64,000 bases of DNA from Adiantum capillus-veneris. Lineage: Eukaryota; Streptophyta; Polypodiopsida; Polypodiales; Pteridaceae. Within the stretch, counting starts at the first letter, position 1; the number at the start of each line of letters is the position of its first letter. The stretch lies in assembly GCA_014529385.2 (NCBI GenBank), contig CM043962.1, positions 92,702,180 through 92,766,179 on the forward strand. Direction: 5' to 3'. Positions 11,139 to 22,599 of the stretch are shown here, in pieces. The notes below the pieces were generated by a model, which was not told where the DNA came from, did no database searches, and saw only the letters and a program-made list of their open reading frames with translations. The translations under genes and the position numbers were made by a program.

Positions 11139-11463
11139 CCTCCATCCTATTCGCATCCAATGCAAGATAGTTCTTGAATTTAACCAAGAACCGCCTTATC
11201 ATTTTACCTTTTACCTTTCTATCTTTATGCGCCAAAATCTGTTATGGAACGAGTATCTCCTCGTTTTCCTCCACTTCGGGTTGCTCATCTTGCTCCCCAT
11301 CATCGGGCACATCGCCTTTAAAAGGCTTCAGAAGACTCACATGAAAAGCATTGTGAATCCACCAAGTATTGGGCAACTTTAGTCTAAAGAAGACATTATT
11401 TATCTTTTCGAAAATCTGGAAAGGTCCATAGTATTCATGCTAAGCTTTGGAAAAAAAGCTGCT
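11139..11463 (-). pseudogene. Element B: integrase C-terminus and chromodomain-like tail
   Basis: Homologous to 14760-15120 (A) and 27050-27390 (C). On the minus strand it encodes the YYGPF...LPD...[11 protein letters not shown] motif typical of gypsy integrase C-termini, then an acidic linker and a chromodomain-like FLVKFKNYP segment. Its upstream neighbour lies at 19933. Confidence 0.7.
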
Positions 11464-12190
11464 TGTAACAGACTTGGACACTCCAAGTCAAGAATCAACC
11501 GCGACAGCACCAAATAACCACTTCAAAACAAGTCACAGATCACAATAGATTTACACTGGCCCGGCGGAGTTCTGTGCCTAGAGATATTGGCCCCAAAGAC
11601 TGGCGCCCCTTTCGGTATTTCTTTTTGTATTAATCAATCATCAAGTACAAGAGAGTGGCTCGGGGTTCACTCTCAGATACTACTGTAACAGACTTGGACA
11701 CTCCAAGTCAAGAATCAACCGCGACAGCACCAAATAACCACTTCAAAACAAGTCACAGATCACAATAGATTTACACTGGCCCGGCGGAGTTCCGTGCCTA
11801 GAGATATTGGCCCCAAAGACTGGCGCCCCTTTCGGTATTTCTTTTTGTATTAATCAATCATCAAGTACAAGAGAGTGGCTCGGGGTTTACTCTCAGACTC
11901 TGCGTCCAAATGCTCTGAGAAGTGAGGCCCTCACCACTAATTTAAAGATTACAAGGGATGCCCAAAAGCAAAGCCCCAAAAGCTTTTAAAAATAAAAAGC
12001 ATCGGTTCTCTCTCTCTCTTAGAGAGTCTTGCAAAATTCGCGTCGCTCATCATTTTCCAAAATTTTTTTTTCCAGCCTCCACGATTTTCGAAAATTAGGG
12101 TTTCTGGCAGAAATTAGGGTTTGCAGGAATTTTAGGGTTTCTGGCAGAAATTAGGGTTTCTGCTGTCCGCCACGTCATCACTTTGTGACA
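11464..12190 (-). repeat. Tandem partial LTR plus LTR at left edge of composite A
   Basis: The first about 217 bp of the LTR (11464-11680) is repeated almost identically as the start of a 507-bp LTR (11684-12190), which ends CTTTGTGACA and is followed by a polypurine tract (minus strand, 12191-12203). The abrupt 'agatac|tac|TGTAACAG' junction indicates a head-to-tail duplication or an LTR-into-LTR event. Confidence 0.75.
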
Positions 12191-13080
12191 TACCCCCCTC
12201 TTGAAAGCATTGTAATCGACCGCGATTACGCCTGCAAAACCGACAAAAGCCATAAACCGTCTTAGCAGACACTGACTGTTAGTACCTACGTACTAGGAAC
12301 ACACATCTAGCACATGTACAAAATCGACAATCACATCACACGACATCACCAGACATCACAGGACATCACATGACATTCAACATTCATTCGGATCTTAGAC
12401 CATGATTTATCGGCAATGTAGCTAGCAATCACATCTAGGTCCAATCGGGACCTCATCGATGTCCGATTGACTAACCCCTATTGCAACCATGTCTATTCGA
12501 GATCAATCAGACCAAAATGCTGCATTCATTTCGTCTATCAGTTCCTGCACTCACAAGAAGTAAAGAACAAATCAGTATCATTATCAGGAATTCCATTTCA
12601 TAAAGTCATCCAGCAGAATACTGTCAGCTCTCAGTATTCGTGAAGCTCAAAGAGACATCAGTGACTTTAGTATCAAAACGAGGCATCTGTTGACAAAGGA
12701 GTGGAGTAACTCCCCTCTTGTGCATCCCACTGCACCAAATCTCCGGCCAAGCTGAATTCTGGGTTCTGTTTGGAGTAGACTATGCTAAACCAAAGCATCG
12801 AGGTAAAGTTTCACAATCCGAGGAGTATCTGCTAGGTCCTCCTCCATCCACTTCGCATCAAATGCAGGAAAGTTCTTGAATTTAACCAAGAACCGCCTTC
12901 GGACTTTACCTTTCTTCGTATCTTTATGTGCCAAAATCTGTTCAAGAACAAGGATCTCCTCGTTTTCTTCCACTTCGGGTTGCTCATCAGGCTCCCCATC
13001 ATCAGGCACATCACCCTTAACAGGTTTCAAGAGACTCACATGCAATGCATTGTGAATCCTCCAAGTATCTGGCAGTTTGG
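12191..13080 (-). pseudogene. Composite A: first copy of 3' region with chromodomain tail
   Basis: The 3' untranslated region of the gypsy family (12191-12780) is followed on the minus strand by 13045-12785, which encodes the HVSLLKP...EILVLEQILAHK...FLVKFKNFP chromodomain-like tail of pol. The match stops at 13080, where an unrelated LTR begins. Confidence 0.7.
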
Positions 13081-13278
13081 TGTCGTATTCTTCTCTCTAT
13101 CTCTCTCTTAGTCTCAACACCTTCATTCACAGTGTCATTCACTTTGTTTGTGATCATTTGCACTCACACATTAAAGGAATGGAAGGCTCTCCCTTCTGGA
13201 AGTAAAAGGAACCCCTGAGCACAGTTCGGAACACTCATCTTGAGCAAAGTTCAACATTCACTTCTGCTGCACCTTACA
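13081..13278 (+). repeat. 198-bp + strand LTR of an unrelated element
   Basis: Starts TGTCGTATTC exactly where gypsy homology ends, finishes CCTTACA, and is followed immediately by the PBS TTGGTATCAGAGC (13279-13291). Short length and sequence differ from all other LTRs here. No second LTR copy was found, so the element is truncated at 13611. Confidence 0.6.
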
Positions 13279-13291
13279 TTGGTATCAGAGC
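13279..13291 (+). other. Primer-binding site (initiator-Met tRNA type)
   Basis: TTGGTATCAGAGC is a canonical plant retroelement PBS, placed directly after the 198-bp LTR and in + orientation, opposite to the surrounding gypsy elements. About 320 bases of leader follow (13292-13611), with no recognised gene. Confidence 0.8.
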
Positions 13292-13611
13292 TTTGGCAGT
13301 GTTCTGTATCACTCAAGGAAAGAACCACAAGATTTTTTTTTTGCTTGTTGCGGTCACATGTAACCCAAGTCCACTTGGGCATGTCGATTCCTATTCGTGT
13401 TTTTGAGAAGTGACAGGTAACCCAAGAAAGAAGGGCTTGTCCGGCCTCCCCTTGTGCCTCTTTTCACTCTTTGAGAGCGGACCGTGCACCTAGCGGTCGG
13501 CCAATCGACGTGAGGTGGGAAAAAGCAACCTTGGTGTGAGCACAAGGCTGCCAAGGGGTGCGCCCGCAGGAAAGAGTAGAGCTCGGGTAAGTGAAAAGCC
13601 TTCTCTAACAT

Positions 13612-14171
13612 TGTAACAGACTTGGACACTCCAAGTCAAGAATCAACCGCGACAGCACCAAATAACTACTTCAAAACAATTCACAGATCACAATAGATTT
13701 GCAATGGCCCGGCGGAGTTCCGTGCCTAGAGATATTGGCCCCAAAGACTGGCGTCCCTTTCAGTATTTCTTTTTATATGTATCAGTTCAAAGTACAAGAG
13801 AGTGGGTCGGGATTCACTCCCAGACTCTGCGTCCAGATGCTCTAAGAAGTGAGGCCCTCACCACTAATTTAAAGGTTACAAGGGATGCCCAAAAGAAGAG
13901 CTCCAAAAGCTTCAAATCAAAAGCAACTGCTCTCTCTCTCTCTCTCACAGAGAATCAAAACTTGAAAGCACAAGCATTCTCTCTCTCTTTCTCATTGCGT
14001 AGAGAAAAAACAAGATTCGTGTTGCTCATCATTTAAAAAAAAAAAAAAAAAAAAAGCCTCGTTGATTTTCAAAAATTAGGGTTTTTGGTAGAAATTAGGG
14101 TTTGCAGGAATTTTAGGGTTTCTGGCAGAAATTAGGGTTTTTGTTGTCCGCCACATCATCACTTTGTGACA
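13612..14171 (-). repeat. Element A 3' LTR (560 bp)
   Basis: Runs TGTAACAGAC to CTTTGTGACA. It contains the shared core (13736-13772), a CT-rich run and a run of A (about 14035-14055). It also has several ATTAGGGTTT words (14085-14145). The polypurine tract of the minus-strand element, TACCCCCCTCTT, follows at 14172. Confidence 0.85.
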
Positions 14172-14759
14172 TACCCCCCTCTTGAAAGCATTGTAATCGA
14201 CCGTGATTACGCCTGCAAAACCGACAAAAGCCATAAACCGTCTTAGCAGACACTGACTGTTAGTACCTACGTACTAGGAACACACATCTAGCACATGTAC
14301 AAAATCGACAGTCACATCACAGGACATCACAGGACATCACATGACATTCAACATTCATTCGGATCTTAGACCACGATTTATCGGCAATGTAGCTAGCAAT
14401 CACATCTAGGTCCAATCGGGACCTCATCAATGTCCGATTGACTAACCCCTATTGCAACCATGTCTATTCGAGATCAATCACACCAAAATGCTGCAGTCAT
14501 TTCGGCTATCAGTACCTGCATCAAAAGAAGTCAAGAACAAATCAGTATCATTATCAGGAATTCCATTTCATAAAGTCATCCAGCAGAATACTGTCAGCTA
14601 TCATCCTTGAAGCTCAAAGAGACATCAGTGACTTTAGTATCAAAATCGAGGCATTTGTTGACAAAGGAGCGGAGTAACTCTCCTCTTGTGCATCCCACTG
14701 CACCAGATCTTCGGCCAAGCTGAATTTCTGGGTTCCGTTTGGAGTAAACTATGCTAAAC
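14172..14759 (-). other. Element A polypurine tract and 3' untranslated region
   Basis: Non-coding, and collinear with 12191-12780 and 26383-27000. It carries short tandem words CACATCACAGGACAT (near 14313-14345). The polypurine tract lies at 14172-14184. Confidence 0.7.
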
Positions 14760-17620
14760 CAAAACATCGAGGTAAAGTTTCACAATCCGAGGAGTATCTG
14801 TTAGGTCCTCCTCCTCCATCCACTTCACATCAAATGCAGGAAAGTTCTTGAACTTAACCAAGAACCGCCTTCGGACTTTACCTTTCTTATGTGAAAACTC
14901 CGTTCAGGAACAAGGATCTCCTCATTTTCTTCTATTGCGGGTTGCTCATCAGGCTCCCTATCATCAGGCACATCACCCTTAACAGGTTTCAAGAGACTCA
15001 CATGCAATGCCTCCAAGTATCTGGCAGTTTCAATCGGAAGGAGACATCATTTATCTTGTCAGTGACTTGGAAAGGTCCGTAGTATCGCATACTAAGCTTT
15101 GGAAAAAGCCTCTCCTTTCCCTTTTTCTTTCGTAGGCGTGCCTTCTCAAAACATAAGAGCACCCAATCATCCTCCTTCAATTTCAAGTCGCGACGATGGC
15201 GATCCGCTGCCTTTTTCTGTCGTTCTTGAGACTCCTACAAAGTCTCGCGAACCTTGGCAAAAGCTGTTTCCAAACCTCGCGAATATTCATCCGCTTCAAA
15301 TATCTAATCTTTCGTGCTCCGGAAGGATGAAACCTTCACAGCACTTTCAACAATCTCACATGGCGTCTTCCCCGTCAAAGAGTGTATCGTGTTATTGTAG
15401 GCAAATTCCACCAAAGATAAGTTCTTTTCCCATTGAGTCTTCTGATCCGAGATACAAGACTTCAATAAATCTCAAATCACTGAATTGGCAATCTCAAATT
15501 GCCCGTCAGTCTGCAAGTGGAACGATGACGAGAACTGCAATTGCGTGCCAATGTTCTCCCAAATTGCCTTCCAAAACAAACTCATAAATCTGGGGTCTCT
15601 GCGGAGACAATCGTCTCAGACGTGCCATGTAATCGGAAAATCATCGTGATCATTCTGTGTTCTCGGGAGATTTCAATACTTTTCCAGGGGCGGGTGGGTA
15701 TGAGTAAAGGCTGTAACAATTCCTGTGCCTTATGCCTGTCAAACTTGACCTTCTGGCATACTGCGCACAAACTCTTCCACATCCTTTTTGAGTATCGACC
15801 AAAAGAAGTATCTCTCTACCCCTTCATGGTGGTAGCAATGCCGCGGTGACCCGTAAAAGGTGGACCGTGGCATTCAGTCATAACCTTTTCCCGCAACGGC
15901 TGTGTAACGCACAACATAGTCTTTCTCATCAAGTAGCCTTCCTGAAGGGAGTATCCCGCTATTGTCTCCCCATCCCGTATCCGTGTGAAAATATATGCAA
16001 AATCTGTATCTGTGGCATACTGATCGAACATATCCTTGAAGCTCCTATGATGTATCGCGGAAATAGCCAGAACCAACGGTTTCCGAGACAAAGCATTTGC
16101 CACCACATTCTTCTATCCCTGCACATGGACAATCTGGAAGTGGAACTGTGACAAGATGTTCGCCCACCGCATCTGCTTTTCCGAAAGCTGCTTTTGTGAC
16201 AAGAAGTAGCGCAAACTCTGATGGTCTGTAAAGACAGTAAAATCCGCTCCAAGTAGGTAATGCTGCCACTGAGTAAGAGCATGGATAACCGCCAAAAGCT
16301 CTTTCTCATAGATCTGTGTTGTCATCTCCGGCCTAGAGAACAAACGGCTCTCGTAAGCTATGACATGACCTTCTTGCATCAAGACCGCAACCAGACTACG
16401 ACCACAAGCATCACAATATACTTCAAATGACTTCTGCAAGTCCGGCAAAGTCAAAATAGGTCCTGTAGTCAATTTCTCTTTCAATGTCTGAAAGGCAGTC
16501 ACCTCTGTGGGTCCCCACGAAAAAGGTACTTCTTTCTGTGTCAAGGTATGCAAAGGGGAAGCAACCTCTGCAAACTTTCGTATGAACCGCCTGTAGTACG
16601 AACACAGTCCCACGAAGCTTCTAACTTCATCGACATTCCTCAAATCAAGCCAATCACGGATAGTCTCTATCTTGGCTGGGTCCATTTGCACTCCTGCTAA
16701 TGTGCCCCAAAAAGTGTATCTCTGGTAGGAAAAATTCACTTTTCTTTGCATTAATCACTAACGTGTGATCTCGTAATGCCTGAAAGACTTAAAGGAGACG
16801 ATCTCTGTGTTCCGCCTCATTCTTGGAGAAAACAATGATGTCGTCAAAGAAAGTGTCAACAAATAGCCTGTACTCTCGAAAAAATCCTGTCCACCATCCG
16901 GTTAAATGTCGCAGGAGCATTGGTTAAGCCAAAAGGCATCACCAAAAACTCAAATAACCCAAAAGTCGTCCGAAAAGCTGTCTTGTAGACATCTCTTGGC
17001 GCTATCCTGATCTGATGATATCCACTCTTCAAGTCAATCCCTGCTAAAGCACGAGGATCCCTGTAACCTGTCAAGTATATCATCGATCCTAGGAATCAGA
17101 AATCTGTTCTTGATGTTGATTTTGTTGAGAGCGCTATAATCGATGCACATTCTCCAAGATCCGTTTTTCTTCAAAACCAACAACACTGGAGAGCAATACG
17201 GTGAAGTACTAGACTGGACAAAACCCTTTTCCAAGAGGTCTTTCACTAGGTTCATAATCTTTTCATTCTGTACTCGGCTCACACGATAAGGTGGCCGATT
17301 CGGTGGCGTGCTTCCAGGTATCAGATCAATGGTTTGATCTTCAGGCCCTCTTAAAAGCAATCGGCATGAGTGTGGAGAAAAAATCTTGGAGTTCTTTTGT
17401 TCAGGTCAAAACATATTCAACCTTTATTCAGCGTTCAGTTCTCTCCCAAAAGAATGAGTAAGAAACTGAAGTTTATCGAGTACAACTCTAAGCCCTTCAT
17501 TTATCAAAGTCGCTTTCTCGGCCCGGTAGTCAACCACGGCGTAGTTCTTGTGGTACCAAGGGATCCTGAGTAGAACGTCACTCGCGTGCCCTGAACACCC
17601 TTGTCATTGCAAACGAAGTT
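14760..17620 (-). pseudogene. Element A pol: protease remnant, RT, RNase H, integrase, chromodomain tail (broken)
   Basis: In coding order: RT with a YRVSR...MCIDY segment (17360-17034) and [14 protein letters not shown] (17083-16856), an FFDD catalytic motif near 16845, RNase H with a DACGRSL start (16751-16113), integrase zinc finger and core (16106-15582), then the C-terminus (15186-14825). The integrase core lacks a block present in C (27900-28040): the segment holding the first catalytic Asp (DFIF) is missing, leaving only the VSD-type second Asp region. Several frameshifts are present. Ty3/gypsy order (RT-RH before INT) is clear. Confidence 0.85.
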
Positions 17621-17864
17621 TGCCAATGCTCGGTGTAATGGCAACATCCCATCCGGGTGCCAGTCGAACTACCTCTGCCTATGGCCTCAATCTGTCGGGA
17701 GTAATTCCAAATCGAGCCGCCAATTCCAAGTGAGAAGAAGTTTGCCTTGGCTCCTTCAAAAGAGCTTCCTGATCCTTCACTTTGTCCCAAAAGCGGCAAA
17801 GTTTGTACTTTCATTCATTAGATTCGGTGCAGGTCCCACGCCATGTGGTACGAGTTCTGCTTTT

Positions 17865-19421
17865 CTATCTGCCTTTTCTGCCACGTTCCTCAGTTGCTCT
17901 CGAACTCTCAGACGTGTCGTCGTCTTTATCATTCTGTTCTTTCTGTGCCTTATTAGGGCACTTCGCGGAGATATGTCCCTGTTCCCCGCATCCAAAGCAC
18001 TTCCCCTCTCTGATGAAGCGAGCTCTCTCCTCATGAGTAAGCTTTGGTCGTGCATCATTTTTCTCTGAGTTGCTCTTTTTCTTTCTACTTTCATTCCCAA
18101 AAGTCTGTTCAGCTCGTTGTGTCATGGCCTCATCTGTGGGGTAGGTCAGACTGCCAGAGTGAATGGCAAAGCCTCGCTTCGCATGACTCATCAACTCCTG
18201 AATAGAAGCCGACTTCTATTCCAAGCAATGATCTCGGATCTCTGTAGGTAGACCCAAGGTAAACTGCTCAATCTGTTCTCTGAACGAGATCTTCTTGAAT
18301 GAAGAGGCGGGTAGAAAAGAGCTCCAGAATCTTTCACAATAAGCATTGATTGTATCTTTCTTGGTCATCCGAAGATGGTTCCAAGCAGCTCGTACATCTC
18401 GTTCATATTCTTGCGTCAACCACGAAGAAATAAAAAGCTTCTTAAATTTCAGCCATTTAACTGGCGCACTCTTGTTAAAAGAAGTGTGGACCACCAAGTA
18501 CGAGCATTCCTCTTAAAGTAAGAGGTAGCTCTCCGAATCTTTGAGTGCTCTGAATAGCGTCCTCCCGTGAAAGCGATGTCAAACTGCTGTATAAAAGACA
18601 AAGCCTTCGAAGCATCTAAGTATCCTGAAAAGTATCAAACTTGATCGAGTGGCCACCTTCCTTAAACTCTCGGACTTTCTTGCTTTTATCTTCGAGAAAG
18701 TCATACTGGTTGGCTTTGTAAAAATTCTTCTTGTTCGCATAAAACTTTCCGTCATCGGAATCTGAGCTGTCTGTAGACGAGTCCTCCGTAGAACTGTCAG
18801 TCTCTGGGCGAGATGTAGCCTTCTTTGCCTTTTTCTTGCCCTTTCCGAAGCTTTGTTTCTTGCTTCGCTTTTTACCTTTTCTATCTTCTTCGCTCGAATC
18901 CGAGGAGCTAGAAGAACTATCAGAAGAAGAAGAAGAAGAAGAAGAAGAAGAAGAACTGGGTACTCCTTCTTCGCGAACTGTCAAAAGTCGACTGACGACC
19001 CAAATAACCTGGAAAGTCAGTGCTTTTCTTCTGCTTTTTGCCGTGCTTTTTGGCTTTCTTTTGCGCGTCAAAAAGCTGAGCAATCTGTGCATCAACCACG
19101 TTCTCCATTTCCTTCTCCGTATATTTTCTTGGAGGCAGAAGGTTTCTTGAGAGCGGGTTTCGGGAGTGGTGTTGTGGTTCTCTGCCACTCCATCTGTACC
19201 TCTTCCAAAGAGGTCTGGTTCATATATTTTGCCACCTTCGGGTCCTTGGCAAAATTGAGCATCATCTTTGTTGCATCGCCGATCAACTGGCGACGCTCCA
19301 TCTCTCGCCGCTCTGCCTAAGTAGGCCAAGGCGGGCCATACTCTCTGCCGGAATCTTCGTTGTGATCCCTACCCGCATCTCCAGATGCAAAGGGAGTCAA
19401 CTGATCATTGCTTGAAGCCAT
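17865..19421 (-). pseudogene. Element A gag with SR-like region and zinc knuckle (broken)
   Basis: The likely start is the ATG at 19421, giving a product beginning MASSND. A TAG replaces a Gln codon of the B homologue near 19318. The next part has a Lys-rich patch, a poly-Ser run encoded by a GAA/TTC repeat (18918-18957) and alternating Ser/Asp and Lys blocks (about 18960-18720). A Gag core follows (18497-18216), then a CCHC knuckle, CFGCGEQGHISAKC (around 17980). Shifts separate the parts. Confidence 0.8.
18918..18957. repeat. (GAA)n trinucleotide run
   Basis: About twelve GAA units on the + strand, encoding poly-Ser in gag on the minus strand. It is absent from the corresponding place in element B, so it expanded after the copies diverged. 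Confidence 0.85.
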
Positions 19422-19480
19422 AGGTGCTGCGGAAAAAAAATTCGGGGATCGGATTTCCCGTAGAAGAGAAATTGGCCGTG

Positions 19481-19492
19481 CTCTGATACCAC
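19481..19492 (-). other. Element A primer-binding site
   Basis: On the minus strand, TGGTATCAGAGC (complement of CTCTGATACCA plus flank) lies next to the LTR start at 19493. This is the initiator-Met tRNA type. Confidence 0.85.
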
Positions 19493-19932
19493 TTTAACAG
19501 ATTTGGACACTCCAAGTCAAGAATCAACCGCGACAGCACCAAATAACCGCTTCAAACAAGTCACAGATCACAATAGATTTACACTGGCCCGGCGGACCGT
19601 GCCTAGAGATATTGGCCCCAAAGACTGGCGCCCCTTTCGGTATTTCTTTTTGTATTAATCAATCATTAAGTACAAGAGAGTGGCTCGGGGTTCACTCTCG
19701 GAGCATTTAAACGCAGAGTCTGAGAGTGAATCCCGAGCCACTCTCTTGTACTTAATGATTGATTAATACAAAAAGAAATACCGAAAGGGGCGCCAGTCTT
19801 TGGGGCCAATATCTCTAGGCACGGAACTCCGCTGGGCCAGTGTAAATCTATTGTGATCTGTGACTTGTTTTGAAGTGGTTATTTGGTGTTGTCGCGGTTG
19901 ATTCTTGACTTGGAGTGTCCAAGTCTGTTACA
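19493..19932. repeat. Inverted duplication of an LTR end (about 207 bp arms, 22-bp spacer)
   Basis: 19493-19699 is the first about 207 bases of the LTR; 19722-19932 is the same segment reverse-complemented, ending TGTTACA. The arms differ at a few positions: the right arm has GAGTTCCG where the left lacks four bases, and a few substitutions. The spacer 19700-19721 belongs partly to the LTR ('agcatttaaacgcagagtct'). The transcript could fold into a hairpin of about 200 bp. Confidence 0.9.
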
Positions 19933-22540
19933 CTGCTCCTTTCCCTTTTTCTTTCTCAAGCGTGCCTTTTCAAAACGTAAGAGCACCCAATCGTTCTTCT
20001 TTAATTTCGCGACGATGTCGATCTGCTGCCTTTTTGTGTCTTTCATGAGATTTCTCCAAAGCCTCTCGGACCTTGGCAAAAGCAGTGTCCACGTCCCGTG
20101 TGTACTGGTTGGCTTCAAAAATCTTATCTTTATTGCTTAGGAAGGGTGGAACCTCCGTAGCACCTTCGATAATCTCAAATGGCGCCTTCCCCGTCGAAGA
20201 GTGAATCGTGTTATTGTAGGCAAATTCCACCAAGGGCAAATACTTTTCCCATTTGAGTCTTTTGATCTGAGATGTAAGACTTCAATAAATCCAGTACGAC
20301 TGAATTTGCAATTTCCGATTGCCCATCTGTCTACGGGCGGAAAGATCATGAGAACTGCAACCGCGTGCCAATGTTCTCCCAAATAGCTTTCCAAAACAAA
20401 CTCGTGGATCTGGGGTCTCTGTCGGAGACAATTGTCTCAGGCATGCCATGTAATTTGAAAATCTGGGCCACAAACAGTCTCGCTAAGTGATTCGGCTTGA
20501 CTGTTTTCTTCACTCGAATGAAATGAGCTTGCTTGCTAAATCTGTCAATAACAGTCCCGATACCATCGTGCCCACTCTGTGTTCTCGGGAGATAAAAAAT
20601 GAAATCCATTGCAATACTTTCCCAGAGGCGGGTGGGTATGGGTAAAGGCTGTAACTATCCCTGTGCTTTATGCTTGTCAAACTTGACCTTGTGGCATACC
20701 AAGCAACTGCGTACAAAATCGTCCATGTCCTTCTTGAGTCTCGGCCAAAAGAAGTATCTCTCTACACCTTTCAAGGTGGTAGCAATGCCGCGGTGACCCG
20801 TAAATGGTGGACAGTGGCATTCGGCTAGAACCTTTTCCCTTAACGGTTGTGTAACGCACAACATCGTCTTTTTCATCAAGTTGCTATCCCGAATGGAATA
20901 TCCCGCTACTACCTCCCATTCCGTGTCTGAGTGAAAATATCCCCAAAATGTGTATCTGTGGCATACTAATCGACCATATCCTCGAAGCTCGTATGATGTA
21001 TCGCAGAAATAGCCAAAACCAACGGCTTCCGGGACAAAGCATCTGCCACCAAATTCTTTTGCCCCTGCACAAGGACACTTCAAATGACTTCTGCAAGTCT
21101 AGCAAAGTCAAAACTGGTCTTGTAGTCAATTTCTCTTTCAATGGCTGAAAGGAAGTCACCTGTGTGGATCCCCACGAGAAAGTGACTCCTTTCTGTGTCA
21201 AGATATGCAAAGGGGAAGCGACCTCTGCAAACTTTCTAATGAACCGTTGGTAGTAAGAACATAAGCCCAAGAAGCTTCCAACTTCATGGACATTCTTCAA
21301 ATCGGGCCAATCACGGATAGTCTCTATCTTTGCTGGGTCCATCTGCACTTCTGCTGCTGAGACGATGTGTCCCAAAAGGTGTATCTTTGGTACGAAAAAG
21401 TCACTCTTCTTTGCATTGATCACCAACTTGTGATCCCGCAATGCCTGAAAGACGTGTAGCAGATGTTCTCTATGTTCTGCCTCTTCCTTGGAGAAGACAA
21501 TAATGTCATCAAAGAAACTGCCCACAAAAGATCTGTACTCTGTGAAAATCTTGTCCATCATTCGGTTAAAGGTCACTGGAGCATTGGTAAGCCCAAAAGG
21601 CATCACCAAAAACTCGAATAAACGGAAGGTCGTCCAAAAAGTTGTCTTAAAGACACCTCCCGGAGCCATTCGGATCTGATGATATTCGCTCTTCAAATCG
21701 ATCCTACTGAAACAAGAGGATCCCTGTAGTCGGTCAAGAATATCATCGATCCTAGGAATTGGAAATCTGTTCTTGATGGTGATTTTGTTGAGAACTCTAT
21801 AGTCAATGCACATTCTCCAAGATCCGTCTTTCTTCAAAACCAAGAACACCGGAGAGCAGTAAGGTGAAGTACTCGGCTGGATAAGACCCTTTTCCAAGAG
21901 GTCTTTCACTTGGTTCATACTCGCTTTATTTTGGGCTCGACTCACACGGTAAGGTGGCCGGATCGGTGGTGTGCTTCTAGGTATCAGATCAATGGTATGA
22001 TCCTCAGGAGAAGCTGGTGGCAACTCGCCTGGCAGGCCCTCAGAAAAGCAATCGGCATGAGTGTGAAGAAAATCTTGGCGTTCTTTTTCTAGATCAGACA
22101 TATTTGTCCTATGACCATCATTCAACTCTTTCAAAAAGATCGAGTAAACAAACAGACTGGATTTCATTAATTTTGAAACGACCGAAGCCGATACAATACG
22201 GACAGACTCGCCCTTAAGTTTCACATCAAGTACAATGGTTCGTCGCTTTTCTGTAGTCAAAGTCGCTTTTCTCGTCCGATAGTCGACCATGGCGTTGTTC
22301 TGATGGTAGCAGGGAATTCCGAGGAGGACATCACAACCTTCCAAGGGCATTATGTAAAAGTCCTCGTGTCCCAAATACCCCTAACAATGTAACCGAAGTT
22401 TGCCAATGACAGGTTAAATGGCTACGTCCCTACCGGATGCTGCTAGAACTGCCTCTGCTTGTGGTCCCATCCGATCGGGTGTAGTCTCGAGCCGCGCCGC
22501 CAATTCAGGTGAAATGAAGTTGGCCTTGGCTCCTTAATCA
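19933..22540 (-). pseudogene. Element B pol: protease, RT, integrase; RNase H deleted (broken)
   Basis: Protease tail with DFYIMPLEGCDVLLG (22374-22300); the preceding catalytic D-x-G-A site has a stop in place of Ser (near 22537). RT follows with [21 protein letters not shown] and FFDDIIVFSK (about 22000-21480). RNase H is cut at LQKSFEV: about 308 bp, including the DACG catalytic start, are missing at about 21080 compared with A. Integrase has the HHCC end SCLVCHKVKFD (about 20690), a DFIF core (20609-20346) and a QSEIAN-Glu region. The last part (20239-19933) joins 11463 across composite A. Confidence 0.85.
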
Positions 22541-22599
22541 AAGAAAATCAGGGATTCTTGATCTTTCACTTTGTCCCAAGCTCGGCAAAGTTTTGTACT

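Larger units (their letters stand above)
11464..19932 (-). mobile_element. Composite A: gypsy insertion with inverted LTR ends
   Basis: Bounded by TGTAACAG (left) and CTGTTACA (right), which are the same LTR end in opposite orientations, with a perfect CTGCT duplication outside. Inside, left to right: LTR piece (11464-11683), LTR (11684-12190) with 3' region and chromodomain tail (12191-13080), a foreign 198-bp LTR with PBS (13081-13611), LTR (13612-14171), a nearly full internal region (14172-19492), an LTR piece (19493-19699), a 22-bp spacer and an inverted LTR piece (19722-19932). Gag and pol are broken by stops and an integrase deletion. Confidence 0.8.

Noticed and set aside
12300-14350. 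CRISPR-like short repeats (ACATCACAGG words near 12345 and 14313)
   Set aside because: Direct ten-base repeats without spacers, located in the 3' region of gypsy elements of a eukaryote.
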